From: Hyalangium versicolor
Lineage (GTDB): Bacteria > Myxococcota > Myxococcia > Myxococcales > Myxococcaceae
Assembly (NCBI RefSeq): GCF_020103695.1
Contig: NZ_JAHXBF010000019.1
Location: 186,001-250,000 of the forward strand
Reading direction: 5' to 3'
Length of the DNA stretch: 64,000 nucleotides
This document shows, piece after piece, positions 17,355 to 26,084 of the stretch; positions within the stretch are counted from its first letter, which is position 1, and each line of letters starts with the position of its first letter. The translations under genes and the position numbers were made by a program. Under the pieces are notes generated by a model. It saw only the letters and a program-made list of their open reading frames with translations, was not told the origin of the DNA and made no database searches.

Positions 17355-18299
17355 ATGAGCAACGAGCACGAGGACGGAATCACGCGACGCCAGGCCATTG
17401 GCGCGGGGCTCGTGGGAGCCGCAGGCCTTGCCGCTCTACCGGCCATCAAAGGAAGTTCCACCGCGTCCTCGTCGGAGGAGCACCGCACGACCTCCGCTCG
17501 CGAGCGGATGCCCGTGGTCTTCATGCCCCACGGCGGGGGGCCCTGGCCGTTCGTGGATCTCGGCTTCGACAAGGCGGATGTCGACTCGCTCTCGGGTTAC
17601 CTGCGCTCGGTGGCCGGGCTGCCGAAGACGCCGCCCAAGGCGCTGCTCGTCATCTCGGCGCACTGGGAGGAGCCCGTTCCCACGGTGATGACCTCCGAGC
17701 GCCCGCCCATGCTGTTCGACTACTACGGCTTCCCGCCCGAGTCCTACCAGCTCACCTGGCCCTCTCCCGGTCAGCCGAAGCTCGCGGCGCGGGTGCAGGA
17801 GCTCCTCGGCGCCGCGGGCTTCCAGACGGCCACGGACTCGGAGCGAGGCTACGACCACGGCACCTTCGTCCCGCTCAAGCTCACGTACCCCAAGGCGGAT
17901 GTGCCCACGGTGCAGCTGTCGCTCAAGCAGGGACTCGATCCACAGGAGCACCTCGCGATGGGACGAGCGCTCGCGCCGCTGCGAGACGAGGGCGTGTTCA
18001 TCGTTGGCAGCGGCATGACCTTCCACAACCTGCGTGCGTTCCGCGATCCGCGAGCCCCCGCCATCTCGGAGACCTTCGACGCCTGGTTGAGAGAGGCCGC
18101 CACTCTTGATGCACCAGAACGCGACCGGCGCCTCGCGCAGTGGTCGACCGCCCCCGCGGCACGGCTGTCCCACCCGCGTGAGGAGCACCTGCTGCCGCTG
18201 ATGGTCATTGCCGGCGCAGCCGGAACAGATCGCGGCACCATCGCCTACAGCGGTAGGTTCATGGGCGTGCAGCTCTCCGCGTACCACTTCGGCGCATAG
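17355..18299 (+). CDS. DODA-type (LigB) extradiol ring-cleavage dioxygenase with Tat-like signal
   Basis: A 314-residue class III extradiol dioxygenase. After a twin-arginine-like leader (ITRRQAIGAGLVGAAG, about residues 9-35) come the metal and acid/base blocks of the 4,5-DOPA-dioxygenase group: FMPHGGGPW, LLVISAHWEEP, YDHGTFVPL and HPREEHLLPLMV. Enzymes of this group open catechol rings next to the hydroxyls using Fe(II). Most bacterial relatives (YgiD) are cytoplasmic, so the export signal is unusual and suggests periplasmic action on catechols. It is divergent from a LysR regulator, the common arrangement for this family. The weak Shine-Dalgarno site CGGAGACG precedes the ATG. Confidence 0.88.
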   Translation: MSNEHEDGITRRQAIGAGLVGAAGLAALPAIKGSSTASSSEEHRTTSARERMPVVFMPHGGGPWPFVDLGFDKADVDSLSGYLRSVAGLPKTPPKALLVISAHWEEPVPTVMTSERPPMLFDYYGFPPESYQLTWPSPGQPKLAARVQELLGAAGFQTATDSERGYDHGTFVPLKLTYPKADVPTVQLSLKQGLDPQEHLAMGRALAPLRDEGVFIVGSGMTFHNLRAFRDPRAPAISETFDAWLREAATLDAPERDRRLAQWSTAPAARLSHPREEHLLPLMVIAGAAGTDRGTIAYSGRFMGVQLSAYHFGA

Positions 18300-18325
18300 C
18301 CGAGCCGACCGCGGGGGCTCGGGGT

Positions 18326-18544
18326 TCAGCCCCCGCCGCTGCCGGCCTCTTCGCCCACAGCCATGGAGGTGACGCCGCCCGGGTGGGTCGTTCCGCTCTC
18401 CTCCCCTACCGCCAGCGTCGTCACGGGCTTGGGCTTGCCCTTGCTCCCCTGCTCCCTCAAGTCCTGAGGTTTCGCGGGCTTCACTCCCAGTGGGAGAGGT
18501 AACGCGTAGCGGATGAAGGACGCGGCTCGGCGTTGACCCGTCAT
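18326..18544 (-). CDS. Graspetide (plesiocin-type) RiPP precursor peptide
   Basis: A 72-residue peptide read from ATG 18544, which has a strong GGAGG 4 bases upstream. Residues 1-40 look like a leader, with a hydrophobic Pro-rich patch YALPLPLGVKPAKP (13-26). The C-terminal part has two core units 17 residues apart: TTLAVGEE (42-49) and TSMAVGEE (59-66). The first is an exact match to the TTxxxxEE core of group 2 graspetides such as plesiocin; the second has Ser for the second Thr. Side chains of Thr/Ser and Glu would be joined by omega-ester bonds, two per unit. The cognate ATP-grasp gene lies 104 bp away on the other strand. A Gly/Ser tail ends the peptide. No cysteine is present, which excludes lanthipeptide chemistry. 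Confidence 0.82.
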   Translation of the reverse strand: MTGQRRAASFIRYALPLPLGVKPAKPQDLREQGSKGKPKPVTTLAVGEESGTTHPGGVTSMAVGEEAGSGGG

Positions 18545-18648
18545 GTTTCCTCCAGATGGTGCGGGGCTGGGTTGCCACCCACCCATCTATACGCCGAAGG
18601 TGAGTCCTGCTTGCCTGCGTGTGAAGTCTTCAAGGGGGGAAACACAAC
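18545..18648. promoter_or_regulatory. Divergent graspetide promoter region with nested inverted repeat
   Basis: The 104 bp between precursor and ligase must carry both promoters. On the precursor side there is a compact inverted repeat TGGGT-TGCC-ACCCA (18568-18581), framed by GATGG (18555-18559) and CCATC (18583-18587). It could be an operator or a 5' leader hairpin. A purine run GGGGGGAAA (around 18635) serves the ligase start. Function is inferred from position. Confidence 0.35.
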
Positions 18649-19599
18649 ATGCGAATCGGCATCTTCGGCGACAGCGCCGACCCACAGTGCGCCGCGGTGG
18701 CTCGCGAGGCGGCAGCGCTCGGCGCGGACACGCTCTACGTGGACAGCCGCGCGCTCGACGAGGGCCAGCCCCTCTCGATGCTCGACGGGCAGACCTTCTA
18801 CCTGGGCAACCCCGTGGATGACGTGACGGGCTTCTACGTGCGCACCATCCCCGCGCCCTATGTGCCCGCGATGCAGAAGGACGACTCGCTGGTGCTCTAT
18901 GAGGATTGGTTCACCCTCTTCAACCAGACCCGCGAGCGTGCCGCGTACTTCCTGGCGTGGCTGCTGAAGCTGTCGCACCGGGGCGCCACGCTGGTCAACG
19001 GCCCGCATGCGGCCAGCGTGATGCAGTACAAGCCCTACCAGTTGCACGCGCTGCGCAGCCTGGGAGCGAAGGTGCCGCGCACGCTCATCTCGAATGATCC
19101 GGCCGCCATCCGCGCGTTTCATGCCGAGGTGAAGGACGTCATCTTCAAGCCCGTGCTGGGCGGAGCCATCACCCGGACGCTGGACGACGAAGCGCTGGGG
19201 CGGCTGGACACGGTGAAGGCCTCACCGGTCATCTTCCAGGAGCGCGTGCCGGGGGACGACTTGCGGGTGATGCTGGTGGGAGACGAGATCGTCTCCAGCG
19301 TAGCCATCGAGACCCCGCAGCAGCACCTCGACTTCCGGGACGACCCTGTCTACAGCAGCGGCGGGGCACAGTACCGAGAGGTGGTGCTGCCCGAGGCCAT
19401 CCAGCGCTTCTGCCGCTCGGCGGCGAAGGCGTGCGGGCTGGTATTCGCGGGCATCGATCTGAAGCAGCGCGGCAAGGACTTCGTGTTCCTGGAGCTGAAC
19501 AGCTCGCCCATCTACATGGACGTGGAGCTGAAGCTGGGCCACCGCATCAGCCGGGCCCTCGCGCGCCGAGTCGTGGAGGGCGCCCGCTCCGTGCGGTAG
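18649..19599 (+). CDS. Graspetide macrocyclase, ATP-grasp ester ligase (PsnB/MvdD-like)
   Basis: A 316-residue ATP-grasp ligase. The N-terminal region MRIGIFGDSADPQC to FYVRTIPAP matches the pre-ATP-grasp domain of microviridin/graspetide ligases rather than RimK. Further on are the nucleotide-binding stretch KDVIFKPVLGGAI, the hinge VIFQERVPGDDLRVMLVG, and the Mg-binding FLELNSSPIY near residue 285. Such enzymes phosphorylate Glu/Asp side chains of the precursor and let Thr/Ser (ester) or Lys (amide) attack. The adjacent precursor has Thr/Ser and Glu only in its core, so esters are expected. No acetyltransferase, transporter or protease lies beside it, so maturation and export would rely on distant genes. 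Ligase identity is firm; substrate pairing is inference from adjacency. Confidence 0.85.
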   Translation: MRIGIFGDSADPQCAAVAREAAALGADTLYVDSRALDEGQPLSMLDGQTFYLGNPVDDVTGFYVRTIPAPYVPAMQKDDSLVLYEDWFTLFNQTRERAAYFLAWLLKLSHRGATLVNGPHAASVMQYKPYQLHALRSLGAKVPRTLISNDPAAIRAFHAEVKDVIFKPVLGGAITRTLDDEALGRLDTVKASPVIFQERVPGDDLRVMLVGDEIVSSVAIETPQQHLDFRDDPVYSSGGAQYREVVLPEAIQRFCRSAAKACGLVFAGIDLKQRGKDFVFLELNSSPIYMDVELKLGHRISRALARRVVEGARSVR

Positions 19600-19633
19600 C
19601 TCCGACGCCCGTCCCGTCCCCCAGGCCTGGGGC

Positions 19634-21598
19634 TTACAACTCCACCTGCGTGCCCAATTCCACCACGCGGTTGGGTGGAATCCGGAAGAACGCCGTGGCG
19701 CTGCGCGCGTTGCGACTCATCCAGGCGAACAGCGACTCGCGCCACATCGCCATCCCTGGCTTCTTCGACGGAATCAGCGTCTCCCGTCCCAGGAAGAACG
19801 AGGTGCTCATCAACTGGAACTGCAGCCCCTGCTCCCGTCCCCTCTTGAGGATGTCCGGAATGCTCGGGTTCTCCATGAAGCCGTAGCGCGCGATCAACCG
19901 CACGAACCCCAGCTCCAACGGCTGCACCTCCACCCGCTCCTCCGGCGGCACGTGCGGCACGTCCTCCGACAAGATCGTCAGCAGCACCACCTGCTCGTGC
20001 AGCACCTTGTTGTGCTTCAGGTTGTGCAACAACGCCGGCGGCGAGCCCTCCGGGTTGCCCGTCATGAACACCGCCGTCCCTGGCACCCGCACCGGCGCGT
20101 GCTCGCCCTTGAAGCCCTCCAGCAGGTCCTTCAGGTCCATGCTGGCCTCGCGCAGCTTGGCCGCCAGAATCTCCCGCCCCCGCTTCCACGTCGTCATCAG
20201 CGTGAAGATGGTCGCCGCCAGCAACAGCGGGAACCATCCGCCCTCGGGGATCTTCACCGCGTTGGCGCTGAAGAACGCCAGCTCCACCCCCAGGAACAAC
20301 GACAGCACCGGGATGGCCACCGCGCGCCCCACACCCCACCGCTCGCGCGCCACCACGTACGCCATCATCGTCGTCATCAGCATCGCCGTGGACACCGCGA
20401 TGCCGTACGCCCCCGCCAACGCGCTCGAGCTGCGGAACCCCAACACCAGCAGCACCACCCCCACCAGCAGCATCAGGTTCAACCCCGGCAGGTAGATCTG
20501 CCCCTTCTCCTCCGCCGAGGTGTGCACCACCTCCATGCGCGGGCAGTACCCCAGCTGCATCGCCTGCCGCGTGTTCGAGAACGCCCCGGAAATCACCGCC
20601 TGGGACGCAATCGTCGCCGCCCCCGCCGCCAGCACCACCAGCGGGTAGAGCGCCCACGACGGAGCAATCAGGAAGAACGGGTTGCGCGCCGCCTCCGGAT
20701 TCCTCAACAGCAGCGCCCCCTGCCCCAGGTAGTTCAACATCAGCGAGGGCAACACCAGCGCGAACCACGCCCACCGGATGGGCCCCCGGCCGAAGTGGCC
20801 CATGTCCGTGTAGAGCGACTCGCCTCCCGTCACCACCAGGAACACCGCCCCCAACACCAGGAAGCCGTGCCCCCCGTTGCGCACGAAGAAGGACACCCCC
20901 TCCACCGGTGACAGCGCCCACAGCACCGCGGGGTTGTGCACCAGCTCCTTCACCCCCAGCACCGCCAGCACCACGAACCACAGGCACATGAACGGCCCGA
21001 ACACGTTCCCAATCCCACCCGTCCCGTGCCGCTGCACCAGGAAGAGCCCCAGCAGGATGATCAGGGTGATGGGCAGGATGTAGGGCTGGAAGATGGGCGT
21101 GGCCACGCTCAGGCCCTCCACCGCGCTCAGCACCGAGATGGCCGGAGTGATGATGCCGTCCCCGTACAGCAGCGACGCCCCGAAGATGCCCATCACGAGC
21201 AGCAACGGCCTCGCCCGGTTCATCGGCCGCCCCGCCCTCGCTCGATGCCCCACCAGCGCCATCAGCGCCAGCACCCCGCCCTCGCCCCGGTTGTCCGCCC
21301 GCAGCACGAAGACCAGGTACTTCACGGACACGTTGATGATGAGCGCCCAGAAGATGAGCGACAGCACCCCCAGCACATTCTCGTGCGACGGAGTGATGCC
21401 GTGCGGTCCCGTGAAGCACTCGCGCAGCGCGTACAGGGGGCTGGTACCGATGTCGCCATAGACGACGCCGATCGCTCCCAGCGCCAGCAGCATCGTGCGT
21501 TTGCCCAGGCTCACCCCCTCGGCCGCGGTGGCAGGGGCTTCCGTAGTTGCGTTCACCGCCCCCGCTTTAGCCGAACCCCATCCCGGAGCAACCAGCAC
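19634..21598 (-). CDS. kup: Kup-family potassium uptake transporter
   Basis: A 654-residue membrane protein with about 12 transmembrane helices and a soluble C-terminal part of about 180 residues, the Kup/HAK/KT layout. The signature GAIGVVYGDIGTSPLYAL is at the start of helix 1, with FVLRADNRGEGGVLALMAL and LLYGDGIITPAISVLSAVEG further on. It imports K+ with protons across the inner membrane. The first start is GTG at 21598; GTG at 21556 (giving MNATTEAP...) is also possible and brings the start nearer to helix 1. It is divergent from the large sensor kinase gene, with three GTACGT boxes between them. Convergent with the graspetide ligase. Confidence 0.95.
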   Translation of the reverse strand: MLVAPGWGSAKAGAVNATTEAPATAAEGVSLGKRTMLLALGAIGVVYGDIGTSPLYALRECFTGPHGITPSHENVLGVLSLIFWALIINVSVKYLVFVLRADNRGEGGVLALMALVGHRARAGRPMNRARPLLLVMGIFGASLLYGDGIITPAISVLSAVEGLSVATPIFQPYILPITLIILLGLFLVQRHGTGGIGNVFGPFMCLWFVVLAVLGVKELVHNPAVLWALSPVEGVSFFVRNGGHGFLVLGAVFLVVTGGESLYTDMGHFGRGPIRWAWFALVLPSLMLNYLGQGALLLRNPEAARNPFFLIAPSWALYPLVVLAAGAATIASQAVISGAFSNTRQAMQLGYCPRMEVVHTSAEEKGQIYLPGLNLMLLVGVVLLVLGFRSSSALAGAYGIAVSTAMLMTTMMAYVVARERWGVGRAVAIPVLSLFLGVELAFFSANAVKIPEGGWFPLLLAATIFTLMTTWKRGREILAAKLREASMDLKDLLEGFKGEHAPVRVPGTAVFMTGNPEGSPPALLHNLKHNKVLHEQVVLLTILSEDVPHVPPEERVEVQPLELGFVRLIARYGFMENPSIPDILKRGREQGLQFQLMSTSFFLGRETLIPSKKPGMAMWRESLFAWMSRNARSATAFFRIPPNRVVELGTQVEL

Positions 21599-21658
21599 CC
21601 GCTCCCACCCCTCCCTTTCGGGCTTCGGGGAATCCCTAATGCGACAGTGTGTCCAGAA

Positions 21659-21692
21659 GTACGTTTATGTACGTATGTCAACGGGTGTACGT
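21659..21692. promoter_or_regulatory. Three GTACGT palindromic boxes between kup and the sensor kinase gene
   Basis: The hexamer GTACGT, itself palindromic, occurs at 21659-21664, 21669-21674 and 21687-21692. The region is locally AT-richer than the coding DNA around it. Spacings of 10 and 18 bp put the first two on the same DNA face. It is a plausible multi-site operator for either flanking gene; the binding protein is unknown. Confidence 0.4.
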
Positions 21693-21763
21693 CCGACCCT
21701 CGAGTCCCTTTGCTCATTGCGCCGTTCGCATGTGCGATCGGCTTTTTGGGGGCCCCTCTCGGA

Positions 21764-24700
21764 ATGGTTTCAGCCACGTCCAGTCCGACGCAGCAGTACC
21801 CGTCCAGCCCGCTGGGGTTGGAGGAACGCCTGGCACTGTTGGCGGAGGCGTCTCGCGTGCTCGCGGACGCCAGTCTCGAGGCGCCCGCCGTCCTCGAGCG
21901 GTTCTGCGCCCTGGTCGTCCCGTTGCTCGGCCAGGCCTGCGGCGTACGGCTGCTGTCCGAGGATGGACAGTGGCTGAACCCGGTGGCCACGGCCCACTCG
22001 GATCCCTCCTCCCGCGAGGCCTTCAAGGCGCTCACCTCCGAGCCCCAACGCACCGATGAGGGGCTGTCCGCCCTGGTGGTGAAGAAGGGCGAGTCGCTGC
22101 TGCTGTCGGCCCTGCCCCCCGAGGTGCTGCGCCGGGCCGTGGCGCCCTCGCTGAAGGCCGCCGCCGAGCGCTTCCCCTTCAGCGATCTGATCGTGCTGCC
22201 GCTGCGCGCGCGCGGGCGCATCTTCGGCACCTTGGCCGTCGCCCGCGGCCTGGGCCGCCGCCCCTTCGAGGACACCGAACGGCTGCTGCTCCAGGAGGTG
22301 GCTGATCGCGCGGCGGTGGTGCTGGACGTAGCGCGCGCCTATGCGGCCGAGCGTCAGGCCCGGCAAGACGCCGAGGTGTCCGCCAACCGCATCCTGCGCA
22401 TGCAGCGCGCCACGGCCGCGCTCTCCGAGGCGCTGACTCCCGCGGATGTGGCCGGTGTGGCCATGCGCGAGGCCATGGACGCGGTGGGCGCGGACCAGGG
22501 CTTCTTCGCGGTGTCCAGCGAGGATCCGACGTGGCTGGAGCTGCTCGGCAGCCGCAACCTGCCGACGGGCTCCGTGGAGCGGCTGGCCCGCTTCCCCAGC
22601 AGTGCTCCCCTGTCCACGGCCGAGGCCTACCGGACAGGGAAATCCATGTGGCTGGAGACGCGGGAGGAGCTCGCGGCGCACTTCCCCGCGACCGTCCAGC
22701 GGCCGGAGATCTCCACCCAGGCGGTGGCCAGCCTCCCGCTGCTGGCTCGGGGACGGGCGTTGGGCGCGCTCACCCTGGGCTTCCTGTCTCCGCGCACCTT
22801 CACCCCGGACGAGCGCGCCTTCCTGAAGGACCTGGTGGGGCAGACGGCCCAGGCCATGGAGCGGGCCCGGCTCTACGCCGCCGAGCAGCAGGCTCGCGCC
22901 AACGCCCAGCGCGCCGCCGAGCGCACCACCCGCCTGCAGGCCGTCACCGCCGAGCTGTCCCAGGCCCTCACCGCCACCCGCGTGGCGGAGATCGTCGTGG
23001 ACCATGGCGTGAAAGCCGTGGGAGCGCGCAGCGGAGGGCTGTGGCTCATCGAGCCGGATGGCGCCTACGCGCGGCTGGTCCGCACCGTCGGCTATCCGCA
23101 AGAGCTGGTGGAGCGCTTCCAGCGGCTGCCGCTGCAGATGGGGGCTCCGCTCATGGAGGCCATGCGCGAAGGCCGCCCGATGTGGATGGAGACGCCCGAG
23201 GCGGTGGCGCGGCCCTATCCGGTGCTCGAGGAGCGGCAGGGTGCTCCGAGCTTCACCCAGACTCCGTCCATGGCGTGCCTGCCGCTGAAGGCCGAGGGCC
23301 GCACGCTGGGCGCACTGGTGCTGGGCTTCACCGAGCCCCGCCGCTTCGACGCGGATGAGCGCGCCTTCCTGGAGCTGCTCGTGCACCCCGCGGCGGAGGC
23401 CCTGGCGCGCGCACGGCTGTTGGAGCAGCAGCAGCTGGCACAGGCGGCGCTGCGCGAGGCGCACCAGACGCTGTCCGCCCTCATCCAGGCCTCGCCCGCC
23501 GCCATCCTGTTGATGGACCGGGATGGCACGGTGCGCCTGTGGAACTCCGCCGCCGAGACCATCTTCGGGTGGACGGCCGAGGAGGCCATCGGCCACACAT
23601 TGGTGGCCGTGCCGGAGAACCGGCAAACCGAGTTCCGCGACAACCTGGAGCGCGCGGCCCGGGGCGAGCCGCTCATGGGCCTGGAGACACAGCGCCAACG
23701 CAAGGACGGCAGCGTCATCGACGTGGCGCTGTGGGCCTCGGCGGTGCGCCAGGCCAGCGGCCAGGTGCAGTGCATCTACGTCGTCACGGACATCACCGAG
23801 CGCAAGCGCGCGGAGGATTCGCAGCGCTTCCTGGCGCGCGCGGGCAGTGAGCTTGCCAGCAGCCTGGATGACGAGGCGACGCTCGAGCGCGTGGCGCGCC
23901 TGGCCGTCCCCTCATGGGCGGACGCGTGCTCCATCTACCTGCAGGAGGAGGACGAACCGCGGTGCGTGGCCTCGGCCCATGTGGATGACGCTCCCGAGCC
24001 TTCCTCGAGAGACGCCGAGCTGGCCGCGGTGAGGCGCATCCTCGCCTCCAGCATGCCGGAGCTGCGCAGGGAATTCTCGCCGCGCCCCCAGGCCTCGCTG
24101 CGCGTGCCGCTGGTGGTGCGAGGCCAGGCGCTGGGTGTGCTGTCGCTCACCACCACCCGGCGCATCTATGACACCCAGGACCTGGCCCTGGCACAGGAGC
24201 TGGCGCGACAGGCGGCGCTCGCCATCGACAACGCGCGGCTCTACCACGAGGCGCAGCAGGCCGTGCGGCTGCGCGAGGAGTTCCTCTCCATCGCCAGCCA
24301 CGAGCTGAAGACGCCCATCAGCGCGCTCCAGCTCCAGGTGCAGATCCTGCTGTCAACGCTGGCTCGATCGCCCTCGGGCCCGTCACCCGAGCGGCTCCGC
24401 CGAAGCCTGGAGACGGTGGACCGGCAGGTGCACCGGCAGACGCAGCTCGTCAACGACTTGCTGGACGTGTCGCGCATCTCCGCCGGGCGGCTGCAGCTGC
24501 AACCGGAGAACATGGAGCTGTCGGCGCTGGCGCGCGAGGTGGCCGAGCGCTTCGAGCCGGAGCTGGCCCGCGCGGGTTCGGCGCTGCTGCTCCAGCTCTC
24601 CGCGGAGACCGCGGGCCAGTGGGACAAGCTGCGCCTGGATCAGGTGGTGACGAACCTGCTCTCCAACGCGGTGAAGTACGGCCGGGGCAACCCCATCCAG

Positions 24701-24955
24701 CTCGTCACCGAGACGACGAGCGACCGGGTGCGGCTGTCGGTGAAGGACGGCGGCATCGGCATCGCGCAGGAGGACCTCACCCGCCTGTTCAACCGCTTCG
24801 AGCGGGCCGTATCCGAGCGCAACTACGGTGGCTTCGGCCTGGGGCTGTGGATCTCCCGGCAGATCGTCGAGGCGATGGGCGGACGCATCCAGGTGACGAG
24901 CCAGCCCGGCGTGGGCTCGACGTTCACGGTGGAGCTCCCCCGCCAGCGGGACTGA
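21764..24955 (+). CDS. Soluble multi-GAF/PAS sensor histidine kinase
   Basis: A 1063-residue kinase. Three GAF-type domains lie in tandem (about residues 20-190, 210-380, 390-575; each ends in a strand such as LPLRARGRIFGTLAV or LPLLARGRALGALTLGF). A PAS domain follows (about 585-700, ASPAAILLMDRDGTVRLWN), then a fourth GAF (about 710-845). HisKA carries FLSIASHELKTPIS with phospho-acceptor His846, and HATPase_c has LLSNAVKYG, VKDGGIGIA and FGLGLWISRQIVE. There is no transmembrane segment, so it senses cytoplasmic signals. The frame is open upstream for hundreds of codons opposite kup, but the kinase-like sequence begins at ATG 21764. No response regulator is adjacent (orphan kinase). Confidence 0.92.
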   Translation: MVSATSSPTQQYPSSPLGLEERLALLAEASRVLADASLEAPAVLERFCALVVPLLGQACGVRLLSEDGQWLNPVATAHSDPSSREAFKALTSEPQRTDEGLSALVVKKGESLLLSALPPEVLRRAVAPSLKAAAERFPFSDLIVLPLRARGRIFGTLAVARGLGRRPFEDTERLLLQEVADRAAVVLDVARAYAAERQARQDAEVSANRILRMQRATAALSEALTPADVAGVAMREAMDAVGADQGFFAVSSEDPTWLELLGSRNLPTGSVERLARFPSSAPLSTAEAYRTGKSMWLETREELAAHFPATVQRPEISTQAVASLPLLARGRALGALTLGFLSPRTFTPDERAFLKDLVGQTAQAMERARLYAAEQQARANAQRAAERTTRLQAVTAELSQALTATRVAEIVVDHGVKAVGARSGGLWLIEPDGAYARLVRTVGYPQELVERFQRLPLQMGAPLMEAMREGRPMWMETPEAVARPYPVLEERQGAPSFTQTPSMACLPLKAEGRTLGALVLGFTEPRRFDADERAFLELLVHPAAEALARARLLEQQQLAQAALREAHQTLSALIQASPAAILLMDRDGTVRLWNSAAETIFGWTAEEAIGHTLVAVPENRQTEFRDNLERAARGEPLMGLETQRQRKDGSVIDVALWASAVRQASGQVQCIYVVTDITERKRAEDSQRFLARAGSELASSLDDEATLERVARLAVPSWADACSIYLQEEDEPRCVASAHVDDAPEPSSRDAELAAVRRILASSMPELRREFSPRPQASLRVPLVVRGQALGVLSLTTTRRIYDTQDLALAQELARQAALAIDNARLYHEAQQAVRLREEFLSIASHELKTPISALQLQVQILLSTLARSPSGPSPERLRRSLETVDRQVHRQTQLVNDLLDVSRISAGRLQLQPENMELSALAREVAERFEPELARAGSALLLQLSAETAGQWDKLRLDQVVTNLLSNAVKYGRGNPIQLVTETTSDRVRLSVKDGGIGIAQEDLTRLFNRFERAVSERNYGGFGLGLWISRQIVEAMGGRIQVTSQPGVGSTFTVELPRQRD

Positions 24956-25117
24956 GGGCGCGCCGAGCGCCACCGCGGCACTGAGAGGAGCGGCACGGCA
25001 GGCAAGCCGCGCCACGAAAGACTTCACACCCTAGTCGTGTCAGGAGGCCGCCCGGCCTCCACCGTGACGCACCTCCTGATGGCACAGCCCAAGTACTCGG
25101 CAACAGGAGGCATGATC

Positions 25118-25408
25118 ATGGAACGCATCAACACGGACCGGATGAGCGGCTTCATCAAGTTCCTGGCCGTGGTGGCCATCATCGGCGCGGTGAACTGGGG
25201 CCTCATCGGCTTCTTCAACTGGAACCTGGTCGACGCCATCTTTGGCGGCGGCGCGCGCGAGCAGACCTCCGCCCTGGCGCGGTTGATCTACGCCCTGGTG
25301 GGGCTGGCGGGCGTGGCCCTGGCCCTCGTCTTCCCCTGGCAGCGCAAGGTGCTGGTGGGCGGACCGACGGGCATTGGCATCGAGCGGCGGGTGGACGTGA
25401 GGCCATAG
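25118..25408 (+). CDS. DUF378 small inner-membrane protein
   Basis: A 96-residue protein with two transmembrane helices: FLAVVAIIGAVNWGLIGFF (about residues 14-32) and the segment LIYALVGLAGVALALVF (about 60-76). The AVNWGLIGFFNWNLVDAIFG stretch is the DUF378 signature. AGGAGG sits 7 bases before ATG 25118; the ATG two codons earlier is too close to it. Family function is unknown to me, although members are often stress-linked. It stands alone, convergent with the secreted protein gene that ends 27 bp on. Confidence 0.85.
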   Translation: MERINTDRMSGFIKFLAVVAIIGAVNWGLIGFFNWNLVDAIFGGGAREQTSALARLIYALVGLAGVALALVFPWQRKVLVGGPTGIGIERRVDVRP

Positions 25409-25435
25409 CAGGGCCCTACGTCTGGCGAGCGTGGC

Positions 25436-25972
25436 TCAGCCCAGCGAGAGCAGGAGCAGGGTGACCTGCTCCTGCGGGGAGAGCTGCTGGAACACCTCGG
25501 GGAGGTACACTTCCGTTTCCCGCTGGTAGGCCCGGTCACAGCTCCGCCGGCCGATGTACGTGCCCTCGGAGTTGTTCTTCAGCCGGTAGGTGCAGTCGTT
25601 GATGTAGACGGTGAGCTCGGAGGGGCTGTAGCTGACCTCGACGGGGCGCCCGGCGAAGCCGCCCTGGGCCTTGACGGTGTCGCCCTCGGTCTTGACCTTC
25701 AGGTTGACGGCCAGGCCACCGATGTTGCCGTGGGCCTCGCCCTCCTTGAAGGTGATGACCGTGGTGGCGTCATGGGCCCGGCCCCGAATCTCCCGAGGCG
25801 AGTGGCTGAGCTGGAGGAACTGCGAGACGATGTCCTTCCCGGTGAGCTGAACATTGTAGGAAGCCGTCGGCAGGCGCACGGAGATGGCGGGATTCTCAGG
25901 CTCGGCGAGGGCCACTCCACCCGCGAGCAGGCCCAGTCCCAGCGTCAAACGGACGAAGCGTGGAGTTTTCAT
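25436..25972 (-). CDS. Secreted protein of unknown function
   Basis: A 178-residue protein starting MKTPRFVRLTLGLGLLAGGV with a Sec signal cleaved near ALA-E. The mature part is rich in beta-forming residues (NVQLTGKDIVSQFLQLS, GLAVNLKVKTEG, VEVSYSPSELTVYINDCTYRL). It has two cysteines, Cys in NDCTYRL and in RSCDRAY, that could pair. No known domain is recognised. The longer open frame upstream runs opposite the desaturase gene and is not used. It shares a 234-bp divergent promoter region, holding a near-perfect palindrome, with the desaturase. Confidence 0.72.
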   Translation of the reverse strand: MKTPRFVRLTLGLGLLAGGVALAEPENPAISVRLPTASYNVQLTGKDIVSQFLQLSHSPREIRGRAHDATTVITFKEGEAHGNIGGLAVNLKVKTEGDTVKAQGGFAGRPVEVSYSPSELTVYINDCTYRLKNNSEGTYIGRRSCDRAYQRETEVYLPEVFQQLSPQEQVTLLLLSLG

Positions 25973-26084
25973 GCGGTGAAGATAGTCACCCTCACCACGA
26001 GGACTCCATCTCTCCCTCAGGAGCCCTCCTTGCGGGCATTCACGAAGCAACCATTTCTTGCCCGGCCCGAGCGTCTCCGCCGTT

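Noticed and set aside
18311..18336. GC-rich hairpin (GCGGGGGCT/AGCCCCCGC) considered as a terminator
   Set aside because: It overlaps the last codons of the graspetide precursor and has no T run; could simply reflect the Gly tail codons.
20936..21763. Upstream in-frame extension of the sensor kinase
   Set aside because: It runs opposite kup and is His/Arg/Pro-rich; kinase-like sequence begins at 21764.
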